From: Ceratodon purpureus
Taxonomy: Eukaryota > Streptophyta > Bryopsida > Pseudoditrichales > Ditrichaceae
NCBI GenBank assembly: GCA_014871385.1
Contig: CM026424.1
Span: forward strand, 12,862,892 to 12,926,891
Direction: 5' to 3'
DNA: 64,000 nucleotides
Shown: piece by piece, positions 21,682 to 36,600 of the stretch
Numbering within the stretch: the first letter of the stretch is position 1
Layout: the number at the start of each line of letters is the position of its first letter
Position numbers and translations under genes: made by a program
The notes under the pieces: generated by a model
Seen by the model: the letters and a program-made list of their open reading frames with translations, nothing else
What the model was told of the DNA's origin: nothing
Database searches by the model: none

Positions 21682-24600
21682 CTACCGACCTGACGACGGG
21701 TGTGGCTGCACATCCCGTGCTGCTCTCGGACCCGCCTGTTTCTTGTGCGCGCCCGATCCCAGAGACAGCGCCAGCCCCGTGTCCACTGGCGACTCTGGCC
21801 CCGATGCTCGATCTGGAAATGCTCCAGGCTGGTACATCTGCGGACCCAGCGAAGGGGTTCGCCTGCCGGACAGCGACGCCCCCGCCATGCTGCGACCCGG
21901 CGACGCATGGGGCCGCTGATGATGCTGCTGCGACGCCGAAGCACCGGACACCGATGCACCTCGAACGGGGCTTGACGGACCCAGACGCAGCACAGCTCTC
22001 GAAAGATCGCTTCCGCCGGCTACACTGCTTCGACCCGCTCCCTGCCTCTCGCTGCTGGGAGCGCCTCGGGGTTGTCTCTCCAACATCCATGCTGGCCCCT
22101 GCCCGCCGTTCTCCTGCACGTGGCCCGCTCTCGACGACCGCCCCGACGTTTGCGAACGCGCCAAGCTCGGGGACGAACCCCTTCCCACGCTTCGCCCTGC
22201 TTCCCGCCCCGGAGGAGAGCCCCTCACCGGTGACCCCGCCCCCGACGGCCTCTGCTTGCCCTCCGAAAACGGCAGCGACGGCAGCTCTGCGCTGAAGTCC
22301 AGATCATTCAGAGACGGAACGGGAGGCCACGCGCCAGCTGCGGGAGGCCAGTGCAGTTGCTCGGGGACGCCCAACGACAGTAGGTCCGGACCTGAAGACC
22401 CCGACAGCCTGCTCATCAGGTGTGATGCTAAGCTCGAATCCTCGCCGTGGAGGGCTCCAAAACCCGCTCCGCTCGACCTCAACGCTGGGAACCCCAGCTC
22501 CTCCACGTCCCCTCCGTACTCCGCCAGGTTTGGCTCCGCTGACCCCGCCGCCTCCGACCTCTTCGTCGCATGTCGATATATCTTCGGCTTCCGAGCTGGG
22601 GCTGCCACAGGGGACTCAAATCCATCGAATCGGTTGCCGGGTGACACCCCCACGATCGTCACGTCGTCGTCGCTGGACCCGTTCAGATCTATTCCCCTTG
22701 CTCCCAAAGAACCCTCTCTGCTGCTCCCGCCGTTCAGGTCTCTGCCCACCGACGCTGGGTTGCCCGACCCCGCTCGACGGCCAGACCCTGCCTCAGAATC
22801 AGTGGCCTGCCCGGATTGCGATGCCACCTTCTTCACCGACTTCTCCTTCTTCTCCGTCCTCTGCCCCGGCTTAGGAGCTCCCGGTGTTCTGACTCCGGGG
22901 CTGCCCTTCTTCCCACTCTTGGAAGAGCGCTCACCCCGAGCCGGGCTGCCGGGCTGCTGGACGTTCAGGTCCAATCCGCCCGAACCGGGTGGTGACGTCG
23001 ACGCTGCGGAATTCGGAGCCTTCTTCTTCGGCTTCTTAACGCCGGCCTTTCGAACCCACTCTGCTCCCGCCACCGCCCCCTTCCCGTTCGACTCTGCGTC
23101 TCGCCCTCCAGGGACACTCGAATCCTGTCCGTTCGCTCCCGATGGAGGACCTGCCTCCTCGCCCGTCGCGTCCGCAGGCCCCTTCTTCGCGTCCGACTTC
23201 GACGTCTTCGCTGCTTTTGCTTTCGGGGGTCTGCTTGGGTCGCCGGCGGGCCTCTTCTTCGGAACTCCTCTCCCCTTGGAAGGAATGTGGAGCCCCAACA
23301 CGCCTGTGCCAGAGCCCCCGGCCGCGGCCCAGTCGCGGATGGCTCCGTCCCACCCGATCTTCGAGGCAAACCTGCGATTGTCGGCACCATGCCACCCCGT
23401 CAGAACGCACAACAGCATCACCATCCACGCCTACCGGCACAACAGGCCAAGTCAACTCCACGCATCAAGCACACTCTGCACCTCCTGCCACCTGTGGAAC
23501 CCGACCATGCATCCTCCACATTTTCTCCGGATACCAATCCCTACGCCCAACCTACCACCACATCCCTGGGTCCACTACCAGATTCCCACGATGTCGCTAA
23601 CATGCAAAGGCGAAAGAGAGAGGATATACCCACCTGAACCGATTCCCCACCAACATTTCTGCCAGATGCCGCACGGCCTTCACACTCACACCAGCGGCAG
23701 GCGACGGTGGAGTGAACCCCAGCAAATCCTCCAGGGTCACCGCCGAAGCCACGCTTTGTGCCTGCAAACCACTCCCGCCCTCGCCTGCGCCGGACTCGCC
23801 CTGCACGGGAGACCCAACCAGGAACTGCGCCACGCTGAAGCCCTCGTTCTCCCCCGCCACGCCCGCATGCTTCGGAACCAGCCCCTTCGCATGCGGCTTC
23901 ACCGTGGCTTGATTACTCACAGATTTGTTCTCTCTTTCTGCCTGCACCAAGGCCGCCGACACTTCACGAGGGGACAACTTCCCGCCCCCAATCTTGCTCG
24001 CCGCCGCCTGCGGCTTCACCAGACTCTTCAGCGAGATGAAGGTGCGCCCGCCGCACGGCGAGTCCGCAGCACCTCCTCCGCCCACCCTCTCCGACTCAAG
24101 CTGCGGACCCACCTTCGCCCAATTCTGTACTGCCGCCAACGCGGCCACAAAATGCCGCTGCAGGAGAAGCTCCTGCTCTGGCAGCTGCAACACTGCGTCC
24201 AGTAGCCGCTTCGTGTGTTCCTGAAACACCCAACTCAATCACGATCAGCCACTCTCACCCTCGCCACAATCCTCATGCCCCTCCCACATGCTGCACGATC
24301 AACGCCATCCCCACGTCACCCATGCCTACCTCTGTCACTCTCAGCTGCGCATTCGTCGCCGCGTTCTGTGCACTCTTCTCGCTGGTTGGATCCCCGCTCG
24401 CTGCGGCCGCATTCTGAGCCAGCAGCTGCCGGAACCGCTCCCTGCAGTGAATCGGATGACGGTGTCGCCCTCTGTACACACCACCGTCGGGTCCCCCTGC
24501 CAGTGCATCGCTCGCCAGGTGCCAGTTCCCTCCGTACTCGTGCACCACCGCGCACAGCACAGCATCCTCGCCGTGCGTCCACGGTGACGCAGGGGGGAGC

Positions 24601-27600
24601 TGCTCCACGGACCTCACACTATCCTTCTTCCGTTCCTTCTCCAGCATCACCAGCGGTCCCTTCTTCGCCACCGTTCCTGAGATCGACAGTTTCCCCAACT
24701 TCTCCTTCCCGCTGCTCGCACCACCGCCATGCCCGCCACCGCTCGACGACCCGCCTCCCGTCCCATCGCCATCCTGCCGCCCGCCACCCGACTGTTTATG
24801 GTCGCTGGAAATGCCGAAGATTGTTCTGAACAAGCTGTCCTCGAACGTCCGCGCCCTCCCCTTGCCCTGCAAAACACGCACAAATCGTTTCCAAAACAAG
24901 TCAGTGCCGCACCCATGGAGGATGCCCCACCCCAATGCGCGTGCGCCTCAACGCATGCTGCTTCACCCACGCTCATGCAAACCTACACCACCTACGCCTC
25001 GCAAACCTGCAACTCTGCACGCTTCCAATACTTGTACCATACTCCTACCCCCAACTCCCTCTACACACACACCATTGGACCACCAGTTCAGAAACAACCT
25101 TGTCCGCGCCCGTTCCTTTCTCCCTCACCGACTGATCCTTCTTCACCTTCTTCGATTGCTTGTCCGCCGACATCTCTTCCTCCAGTAACTTCGGTGCCTT
25201 TCGCTTTCTCTGAGACAGGCTCCGATGAGGCAGATGCATCATCTCCGACTGCTCATCCCCGTACGAAGGGTCGCCGCCCGCTTCCGCGTGGTAATCCTCT
25301 CCCACGGAGTTATCCTCCGTATCGGACACCAGAGAGCCCTCCGCCAGAGATTTGAACTTCGCCTTCTTCGACTTCTTCTTCCCCTTCGACTTCAGCGTGA
25401 AGTTCTCAGCACCTCTCACCGTCGCCGCAGCTTCAGCCAGGGCCCTGCTCCAGCTCATCCACACACCATCGAACGTCATCATCAAATACGACCTTCACCC
25501 CCATCAAAACTCTACAACCCAGTGCCACACCATCCCAGACGACCACGACAGCCACCACACACTTCTATGCCAGAGCCGCCGTCTCTATTCCTCGACTCCA
25601 CCACACACTAATACTCAGAGCACCCTCCATCCCACGAATACTGCATCTCATACATGACCAGCTTGAAAGGGAAACTCACCTGTCGGCATCACGCATCTCT
25701 TCCTCCATTGCTTCCCATTCCAACTGCTTCTGTTCCTGCTCAACACAGACGGCCTCAGAGCCACTCGGCTGCATCAACTTCTATCACTCCCAAAACATAA
25801 TCCGATGTATCTCGCCTACTACGAACGATGAGAGACCAGCCTCCCCCGACCAACCATTCCATGGTACAATGATACACACAAAAACACCAACCCTTGCTGA
25901 ACTTTCTGAAAGCATCCAAACCAGCCTCCCAAAGTTGCAGTGCGGTGCAGTGCAAACCTGTTGCTGAGCGAGGATATCGACTTGCTGGCGATACGCCTCA
26001 TCAGCTAATGCTGTGTCCCAAGCTGCAATACATTCAAGACAAGCACGGTCATTCCACACGCCCCTCCCCATGCTTCAATCCACAACAACCGCGAAACAAT
26101 CCTATCCTACCGATGAGCACCACTGCCAACTCGACCGCACAACCACGCAATCCCGGAATTGCTCACGCACAGAACGACCATGCAACTCGCCCACCACAGA
26201 CCACAGATCACAAAACAACAGGCCTGTCCCTCCAGCATTTGCATCACGACAACGTAACACACAAACAAACAGAAAGCTCCAAGCTCTCAGCACACAACTT
26301 CTCCGCTCTGAGCTCAACCACGCACCCGCATCGTCCTACCCCTCGTCAACAAACTCTCACCTCCCACTCACACAACTTCAAATTGCAGAAAGAAACGCTC
26401 AACACGTACTTTCGTAAAACAAAGGCTCATTGTCCTCGTCAATCTCTGCTTCCTGCTCCTCCTTCAGCTTCTCTAGTTGATCCAGTTCCCACTCCTTCTC
26501 CTCGAATGCCACCTGCATTCACCACGCATACATCTCAGACAACTGCGATCCCAATGCTCTTCCAGTGCGAATCCACGGATCAATCCAGCAACGCACGATA
26601 CGGTCGCCTGCGACTCCAACTATTCATCCAATTCACACCGGCACTGAACTGCACTGCACGCTGTAACTATGTTGTTCTTCCTACACCCCTTCGTCAGGGC
26701 ATCATCGGAAATGCTCACCAACTAATCTGCAGCAACATGTGCAATGCCAAAACAGCCCCAATCCACTTGCCTCGCACACCTTACCATGTCGTCATGCATT
26801 TCACCACCCCCAAATAACTCCAAGTCCCGACACAAACCCGAGCCGACACACACATCGAGGACCTACAACCCCACCAATCTATGCACTTCCACACACACCC
26901 CAGACTGCAGTCACCAGGTCTCTGAACGCCCCACACAGTACCTGTGCTACCACGGCCAAGTTATCCACCCGGGGGTCCCATAGCTCCAAGAATCGCATGG
27001 CATACCGCTCCACTGGACGCAGCTGGTCCTCGAACGATCCGCTCCCTCGTCCGGATGCTGCTGCCGCAGCTGCCATCTGCCGCACGTCCGCGAGCATGTC
27101 CATCTCCTCGTCTGCCTCGGTGGCCAGAATCGAAGACTCCCCAAAGGGTAGCTCCTCTGTTCCCACCACCGCCCCACCCTCTTCCGCGACTCTCTCCCCC
27201 CCTGCTGCAGGACCGCCCGCCACCGCAACGTCGCTCGGAGGCCTTCCGCTTCTCCCGTTCTCGTCCAAGTCGTCCGCCAGATCTTCGTCGTCCAAGTTTC
27301 CGGCGAACACCTCCTCCGTGAACTCTTGATGCTCCGCGGCCTCTTCCTGCTCCACTCGCTTCATCGCCATGTAGTCTGCCTCGTCTTCCGCATTCTTCAG
27401 CGCGGCTTCCACTTCCGCATTCGACAGCTCCTTCTGTTCGAACGCCTTCGCCGACGCCGCGTCCGGGGTCCCACCGCCGGAACCCGCCCCGCCCGTCGCT
27501 CCAGAACCCTTGCCCGCGGATCCACCCACCTTCACCCCCTTCAGCCCGGAGAACAGCTCCATCGGGTCCAACTTCTTGAAGAAGTCCGTGTTGTAGCTCC

Positions 27601-30600
27601 CGCTCTGGATCACCAGATCGTCCAGGATCCGCTTCTGATTCGCCTTCTTCAGGATGTTCTCCTCGATCGTGCTCTCGCTGATCAGCCGGTATATGTGCAC
27701 CTCTCGGGTCTGCCCGATCCGGTGACACCTATCCTGGGCTTGCAAGTCCATCGCTGGATTCCAATCGCTGTCGTAGAAGATCACCGTGTCCGCGCCCACC
27801 AGGTTGATCCCCACGCCCCCGCTCCGCGTCGACAGAATGAACAGAAATATCTTCGGATTCGTGTTGAACCGCTGCATCAGAATCTGCCGCTGCTCTGGCT
27901 TCGTCGACCCGTCCAGCCGCATGTACGTGTACCCGTACAGGTTGATGAACGACTCCAACACGTCCAGCATCTTCGTCATCTGCGTGAAGATCAGCGCCCT
28001 GTGCCCCTCCGACTTCAGCCTCCGGAGTAGCACCGCCAGCTCCTGCAGCTTCCCGCAGTCGAACTGCAGCAGCCTCCGATCGGGGAAGAACAGCTGCCGT
28101 CTCACCACCACCGGCCGAAGAGGCACCAGCATGCTGCTCGCCTCTTGCAGCACCTCCTCCGAGATCGACTGCCTCAACGCCGGCCCCCCACCTATCGCGT
28201 GGCTGCACCAAGCCACGGGAAGCGGCGCCCGGGCGGCCGGAATCGCGAACATGAACGAGGTCACCACATCCATCACGCGTTCGCACCGCGTCAGAGGCAG
28301 CTGCACCATCTCCGACACGATGCTCGAGAACTCCAGGTACCGCCTCGGATTGCCCTCCACCCTGTGCACGTCGTGCACCGGATGCAGCACCTCCACGCTC
28401 TTCAGAAAGTCCGCCCCGTACACCGGCTGCCGCCCGCACCGCAACTCGTTCACCATCCACAGTGCCACCACCCTCTCTCGCCTCCGCCTCTCCCTCTCCC
28501 CCCTCAGCACCGAATGGATCTCCTCCATCACGCTCCGAACCTCCCTGCTCGGCTTGTGCTTCGACTGATGCTGCTCCCACGTGTCCACGCCCGTGCTCGC
28601 CAGTTCCACGATCACCGGACCCGGAGTCTTTATCGTCGCCACCTCCTCTGCCTCCCAATTGCTCATCGCCCCGCTCAGCCCACTGAACTGCAGGTTCAGC
28701 GTCTCCATGTCCACCCCTTCCAACGGGCTCCTACACATCGCCGAGCACGCCGCAGAGCTCAGATGCACCTCCATGCCCGGCATGTCGAACGAAGAGACGA
28801 TCGGCCGACCCTCGAACAGGTCCGGATGATTGCACACCTTCCGCAGCTGCATCAGCACGTTGATCAGGCCCAGAAAGTTGCCGCTCGACAGAGTCGCCTG
28901 CGTGTCCGAGCTCGCCATGAAGTCCTCGTACAGATTCCGCTGCCGCTTCGACAGACGGCATCGTATCACGTGCTCGAACTTCCCCGGCAGCTGCTTCTCC
29001 ACGTCCTTCTTCAACCGTCGCAGCAGGAAAGGCCGCAGCACGTTGTGCAACCGATCCACCAGCTCCTTGTTCACCTGGAAACAATCACACGCTCAGATCC
29101 CATCCTTACTCACACACGCAATCAGTGCCCCCCACCCCCAACATCCCCACTATGCTCCACAACCCAACACGCCCGCGTCAATACCTGGTCCTCGCCCTCC
29201 ACCATCCCCGTTATCGGATTCGAAAACCAGTCGCGGAACTCCTGATGAGACTGGAACACGTGAGGCATCAGGAAGTGCATGAGAGACCACAGCTCCATCA
29301 GATCGTTCTGCAGAGGAGTCCCCGTCAGAAGGATCCGCCGCTTCGAGTTGAAGTTCAGCAGCGTCTGCCATCTCTGCGACTTCCAGTTCTTGATCAGATG
29401 CGCCTCGTCCAGTATCAGGTACTTCCACTTCTTCCGCTTGAATGCCTTCGCGTCCTGTATCACCAGCCGGTACGTCGTGATGCACACGTGGAACGAGTTC
29501 GCTCTCGACCATCCCTGTCGCTTCACCTTCCTTTCCTTGGCGCTCCCGAAGTACGTCAGTATCTTGAACGCCGGGCACCATTTCATGAACTCCGTCTCCC
29601 AGTTCAACATCACGCTCGTCGGCACCACGATCAGATGCGGACCCCATATGCCTTTCTCGCACGCCAGGTGCGCCAGCAGTGCGATCGTCATGATCGTCTT
29701 CCCCAGCCCCATCTCGTCTGCCAGGATCCCGTTCAGCCGCTTCTCGTACATCGTCACCAGCCAATCCAGCCCGATGTGCTGGTACTCCCGCAGCGAGTGC
29801 TTCAGCAGAAACGGCAGCTTCGTCTTCACTTTCGTCGTCGAGAATGTGTACCCCGTGGGTTGCGCTGACTGAGCGGCCGCAGCAAAGTCGGCCAGCCTCT
29901 CCTCGCTGTTCTTCTCCTCCCCCACCTCCACGTTCTCCGCTTCTGCGCCCGCCACATCTGCACTCCCACCTTCACCGGGACCCAACCCACGGATCACGTC
30001 CAACCCGTCCTCTGCTTTGCCCTCCGTGCCCACGTCAGACTCCACCAACGCTCCGTCACCCACATTCTCCGACTCGCCTCCCACACCTCCGTTCGCCGCC
30101 ATGCTGTCGAATCTCGCCGCATCTGCTGGATGTCTACTCGGATCACCTTCTACTGCAAGAGACACGCCCCGCGGGGAGAGACTCCCATCACCTGCTCGCC
30201 TCCCCTTTGCCCCTCCCGTTCCCAGAATCGTCCCCACCTCTGACTTGCTGCCAACCTCGCCGCCTCCACTTGCATTCGCTGACCTCCTCATCATACGATC
30301 GCCTCGCCGCCTCGCGGCCTCGCTCACCTTTGCAACAGCTGCAGCTGTCTCGGCATCCACCTCACCGCCCCCTCCCAGCAGCAGCGATGTCGACGACGCC
30401 CCACTCTTCGAAGACCCTGCTCCCGAGAACCCGTTCCTCCCAGTATTGTGGGCCTCGGAATACAACACCTTCCCCTGCACGTCCATCTGCCACATTGCAC
30501 AGCACCGTCCACCCACACACCATCAGCGGACTGGACCGGAAACCCCTCACATTTTCCACAACCAAGGACAGTAGCCACCCGAATCATGGCGGTCTAGGCA

Positions 30601-33600
30601 GATCGCCACGAACTCCGCATTCCCCAAAATCCGAGTGCATACTGAAGGCTACGCGAGGCCATCGACCCCTCTACAAGGGCCACCTCTTTAACCACCCCTA
30701 CAACATCACAGCCACGAGCACCACTCCTCTCCCTCAAATATCATCCACCCACTATTCTCTACAAGGCACACCTTCTCAGACGCTCCCACGGGCTTGCTCA
30801 CCAATCTTGTCTCCACGATCTCTCGCTTCACCTCCACCGTGTTTATCACCCGAGAGATACCCGCTCCGCTCAACAACACGGGCTCTCGCTCCCGCCCGCT
30901 TGTGCTCGGTTCCCCCATCCTCTCCCTTGCGTCCGAAAAGTCATCCGCTTCCCCGTCCACATCATCCTCCTCGCTACTACTCCCACTCGTGCCGGCTTCA
31001 CTGGTCCGATCCCGCCGATCCACTGAAAACTCGTCACTATCTTCTCCCTCATCGTTCACATCCTGCCCACAACACATCACTACATCAGCGCCATCACCAC
31101 ATCGCGTCCCACACTCCAACTACGCTACGCACTGCACTCACCAACATCTCGAATACCATCACTCCTCGCGAAACACCAGATACGGCACCTCCTCTCAAAT
31201 CATGGCGGCCTTTCCGACCAGATCGTGTCCTGCAAACAATGATCAAGCTCTAGTACATTGGACACGGCCAAGCCACCTCATAGCCTCTCAAGTCCAACAA
31301 CCCCGAACATCACTGTCACTGGGCTTTGCACTGATCCGGACAGGCATCCGCGACGCTCTTTCTGATGGCATCGCCATTCTACCCCTCTCGACACCCAATA
31401 CTACATATCACGTGCAAATCTTGAAACAGCGAACGAAGCACAACAGCCGCTCGGCATCACTTACAGATCTGTACTTCGCCAACAGCTCTTCCAACGGCAT
31501 TTCGCTCTCCAGCATCAGTTCATCGATCTACAACACCACCATCACCACCACACGACCAAGGATCAACCCAGTGCCTCCCACATCACAAGCAACCCATGCC
31601 GGTACGGCCAAACCCCACCAACTATCTCATGCCTGCCAGTTACCGACCGCCTACCGCCGCATATAAACCCAATGCTCTTACCAACACCTCAGACTCGGCG
31701 GCCACCACAACCACAACACACAGCATCACTCACCTCGTTCGCGTTCTCGTCACCCTCCTCCTCGGCGATTCGGTCCTCTTCCTCCAGAGTCCTCTCATCG
31801 TCATCCTGTGCCAACACGTACCCAACCATCAGCTTGCACTTCGAACCTCACATGCTCCGCCACATAGACCCACTTCATCCTCTGGACCACAACAGCCCGT
31901 GTGCACCACGGCCTGCGAACTCAGCTCCTGTGCATCCGCGGAGACAGACAGAGCTACCAAAGTCCAGACACAGACGCTTCCAGGAATACCTCCAAATGCA
32001 ACAACACCATCACAACAAACCGGACACACCAGCTTTGCACACCAGGGCACCCCTTAAAACAGAAACACGACCACTCGTCCTTGCACAGCACTCACAACTC
32101 CACTCGCGTCTTAACTCGTATACCACTGCACCCAACCTGCATGGAAAGCGCACATAATGCTTCACCTGCAACAGAAGACCTGACCCTACAGAATGCTCTC
32201 GTAACCTTACCTCGTCATTCCCTGCTGCCGGGATGTACTCCTTGTCATCCTGCACAACACACGTCCCACATCAATCAAACTGTATTTAGCCAGTAGCTAT
32301 GTGGGATAACTGTGACATGCACGCCCGCATACTGGCTTCATGTCTATCACACAGCCTTCCAGCGACTATTCTCGCTTTGGTAAACCCCGCCCAGCTTCCT
32401 GGTCCGACCACTCAATACGCCAACACAACACAGTCAAACCCTGGGGTCCAAGCCGTGCACTTACACCAAATCCCAGACCGATCCTACAGCTGATCGCTAC
32501 TACGCGGGAGTACATACCTGCAACACCCCGGTTCGCTCAATCAAACGCTTCGGGCTGTTCACCTCGCCTGACGACCCACCATCGGGTTCCAAACTTCCAT
32601 CGGTCAGCTCAACCACGAGCTTCGTCAAGTTTCCGGCGACCTCGCTTGGGCCTCTCTCTGTGAAAGGGCCTCGGGCTCTCGCACAGGGAACTGTACCAGT
32701 CTTACCACCGTGCCCGCCACCGCTAGAACCCAGACCTCCCTCCAATGACTCCTGCTGTTCAAGCCCTCTCGCGTACGATGAACCCGCACCGGCCCCTTCT
32801 GAAGCAAAGACGGCGCTTCTCTTCGACTCATCGGTAACCACCGCTTCCCCGCTAGCCGCACCAGTGCCATCCTCCGATGCCTCCTCCCCCTCGACGCTGC
32901 CGTCATCCTCGTCTGTTTCCCCACTGTCATCCTCCTCCTCATCCTCCACCTCGCTCCCAGACTCTCCTGCAAAATCATCCAAACAATCCACTCCAATTCA
33001 GACTCCTCTCCCGCTCCTCCACCTGCCAGCCAGGTTTGTCTACCACGATCCAGTAACCACTTCCAACGCATGGTATCCTACTCCCTAAGACGAACCTCTA
33101 GAAAAGGCCTCCTTCTCTCACGTCCATCTAGCACCCGTTAACGGACACAGAGTTCCAGGCCCACTGCTAAAACCCGCCGCGGCCTTCACAACCCAGACAG
33201 GCACCATGCTTCCGACAACATGCTATTCGAAAGCAGGGACAAAATCAAGCTGACCTTCCCCGTCCTATCCACTACACCACGCTCAAGGACCTCGTCCTGT
33301 GCGACCGAAAAACCTCTGCGACAAGCCACGACGAAGACCAACCTCTCATCAGTTTGTACGCGTTCAGAAGATCTTCCAGCGGAAGCTCGCTCTCCCTTTG
33401 CAGTGCACTCAGCTCCTCCTTCCTTTCCTCTTCTGTTATCAATGCTTCATCCGCTTCCAATGTGCCTTCGTCGTCCTCCTGAGCATGCCAAGATAATGCG
33501 CGTCAGACTCACGGTTCCGATCACGGCATTGGCAACACTCTCACCAATTTGATCCCAAACCCAAGCATCTGGCCATGCATTTTGACAGTCGTGGACAAGG

Positions 33601-36600
33601 AAACGAAAATCGACCCATTGCTTACTTGTTCCGCCTCGTCCTCCACCGTAAAGTCGCCATCACCATCCCCCTCGATCTCCATCCTCACGGCCCCTTCCAA
33701 CTCATCGCCTTTCCCACCATCGACGGGTTCCGACGCTGCTCCCGGCACTCTTCCATCACCACCGGAACCATCCTTCCCCACTAGAGACAATGGCACAACG
33801 CTCTGGGGCTCATGTGCAGGTATGACATCCGCAAGGTTTTCAGCCAACATCGTCGAATACCTGCGCCAAACAGTCCAGGAACACAACCTCACATGAATCC
33901 AATCACGCACTTGCACCATCCCCAGAATCGGCGTACCAGCACTTGCAAACGTAAAACCTCCCCGTCCTCTTACGATGTCTCATCACTGGCACCGCTGCCT
34001 GGGAATTGCCACCCCTGGATTCAGGTGGCGTCCGTCTATCGCCCACTCTACTATGCTGCCGACCACTAAAAGCAGATCACAGACTGTGCCCAGGCCACTG
34101 CACCAACACGACCTCCAAAACCACATGACCAACACTCGATTCACAAAACATCGGAATTCGTCTGCCCATTCGCAGCACCCTTACCTTTCTGTCTGCCCCA
34201 ACAGGAAATCCAGGTGCTTATCAAGCGCCTTCTTCTTCCTTTCCTCCACCAGTAATTGCTGCTTGTACGATACCTGTCCAGTCACCACGGATCCACGATT
34301 CAGGGAACGAACTCCTCACCCCTAGCAACGCCCACGACTCCAGGAGTGTGCTCTGATTCTCTCTGTATACGGTGCTTAGGCACGAATCGGCCCATACTTG
34401 GCCCATACTTAACGCACTCATGGCTACACTACAGCATTCACAAATCACCCATCCCTACCCTCCACAACCGACCAACCCCACGCAGTCCACTCCTCCACTC
34501 TGTGAACACGAGAGGCCGAACGCAATCACCTCTCAGCCTCCGACGAACACTACGCACACACGTCTAACCGATCTGACCCCATGTGCTAGTATCCCGACCC
34601 AGCTTGCAGGCTAGACTCCCTTACCAGCTTGTCGACTTTTAGCCAGAACTTCTTCACGTCTTTCGCGATGTTACTCGCCACTCTCCGCATTCGCTGCTCC
34701 TCTTCCTGGTCGACCACCACCGTCCCAATGCCCTCATTCATTCATGGATCCACTGCTATATGTTCCTCCAGCATCACATGCAATCCACACAAATACCGCA
34801 CATTCATCAACACTCCACCGCCAAGGTCAACGGAAGAATCAACCCACCTTCAATCGCCGGTTCTCCTTCGCTACCACGTCCAGCTTGCTTCTGTTCACAC
34901 GCAAGGCCACCTTCTTGGCCTGGCTCAACTTCCATTTCCGCTCCCTCTCAAAATCCTGCCATCACCACCCACGACATCTTCGTAAAACCCACTTTACCCC
35001 CCGGGCCTGGCCATCGGCTCCAAGTCACATAGGACATCCTCGCGTTGGAAAAGCTTAGACACTCAAGCACTCCAACAGAACGGCTCATGGGACCACAAAA
35101 CGCCATCCCGCAACGTACCATCCTCGCACAACAAGGATGAAAGGCACTACTTGAACCGAAAACGAAACCAGAACAAACATCCGCGAGCAAGCGATTTCCC
35201 CACCTTGGCCAGCCACGCCATTTCCTCCAGCACGAAATCCCAGTGCGTCTTGTGTCGCGCTGGCTCCTTGCTCTTCGGCAGCCCCCTCTTGTCCCTATTC
35301 GCCTCCAAGTACTGCATACACGACACAGACGTCAGCCCCTTCCCACCACTCCAACCACCTCCACCCTCGGGCGATACGATCATCCCAAACTATGCCTCAG
35401 CAACATGCCTGATGCCACTGCACCACCACGACCATTCGCTTCACTCGAAATGGTCCTACAGCCCCTCGTCAAACACCCTCATGCCTCGCTTCCGACCATA
35501 ATTCACCGCTCAACACCTGACTCATACACACCCTGTAGGTCGCGCAGTCCACAACACGGGCATTACCGTCCACCATCTCGAACGGTGAAGAGGTGCCGCC
35601 CGATGCAGATCATCGTCAGCACCGCCTGGGGCGGTACCACAACTCAGACAACATGTACTAGGACACACTCCACGTTTCCGAAATAGTGCGGCTTGCACAA
35701 GAAAGGCGTCACCTCCGAGCATTACATACGGGACTCCACCTCGTCATCACTCATCACACACATCGACAAACTTCCACTCTCTACGTGCGGGGTCGACCAA
35801 GACCAGTCACAATGCAATCGGAGCTCATGAAAAGAGTTCGCACCTCGTGCTTCAGCACAACCTCGTCGGCTTTGGCGAGCACCGCGTCCTCGCGCTGGCG
35901 CTTCTGCAGGGCCAGCAGCCGCCGACGAGATGCCAACGTGCTCTGCGCAGCAGCCAAAGCCTCCCGGTCCTGACCTGCGTTTCCCCCGTCCCTCCTCTCG
36001 CGGTGAGACTTCCCACCCACTCTCTTCTCCGCGATCGACTGCGCCCCGTCCCTCCTCCCGACGGCCTCCGCCCCTGCATCTGTCCTCTCACGCTGAGACT
36101 TTCCGCCCACTCGCTTCTCGATCACGGGATGCAGCCCCTCCTCGCTCCTGTCCACGGCCTGCTCCGCTGCATCACTCCCCTCGCGATGAGACATTGCACC
36201 CACCCTGGCCTCAATTGCACCCTGCCTCGCGTCCATCTCCCCAATCGCCCCGTGCCCGGCCTCCCTCCTCTCGCGAGGCTGCTTTGCACCCACTCCCCGC
36301 TCGCCAACATCCGGCCCCGCGCCCGTGACCTGCTGCCCTGCATCCCTCCGCTCAGCACCTGCATTTCCCTCCATTCCCCTCCCGGAGCCCACTGGCCCCG
36401 CCTGCGCTTCGCTCCGCCCCACGGCTCCCGGGGCGCCGTCGCCCACCTCCACGCCTGCAGCTCGCTGGGCTTCCTGTCTGGCAATCTGGCCCCTCGTCTT
36501 CTGAGAGCCAGGCGACGCGGAGCCAAAGCTCTTGCCCCGGCCATGCTTGGAGCCCCCATTGCTGAACGGACCCACGATCCGCACCCGCACCGGCACTCTG

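Noticed and set aside
22256-24205. 649-codon plus-strand open frame opposite PIE1 exons 20-21
   Set aside because: It is a shadow of the minus-strand gene. GC-rich, Pro/Ser-rich codons suppress stops, and it crosses a PIE1 intron. No domain is present.
28145-29245. 366-codon plus-strand frame, His/Arg/Pro-rich
   Set aside because: Antisense shadow of the PIE1 helicase exon, whose minus-strand product is unmistakable.
29844-31253. 469-codon plus-strand frame
   Set aside because: Composition is Pro/Ser/Thr/His noise. It runs across several PIE1 exons and introns.
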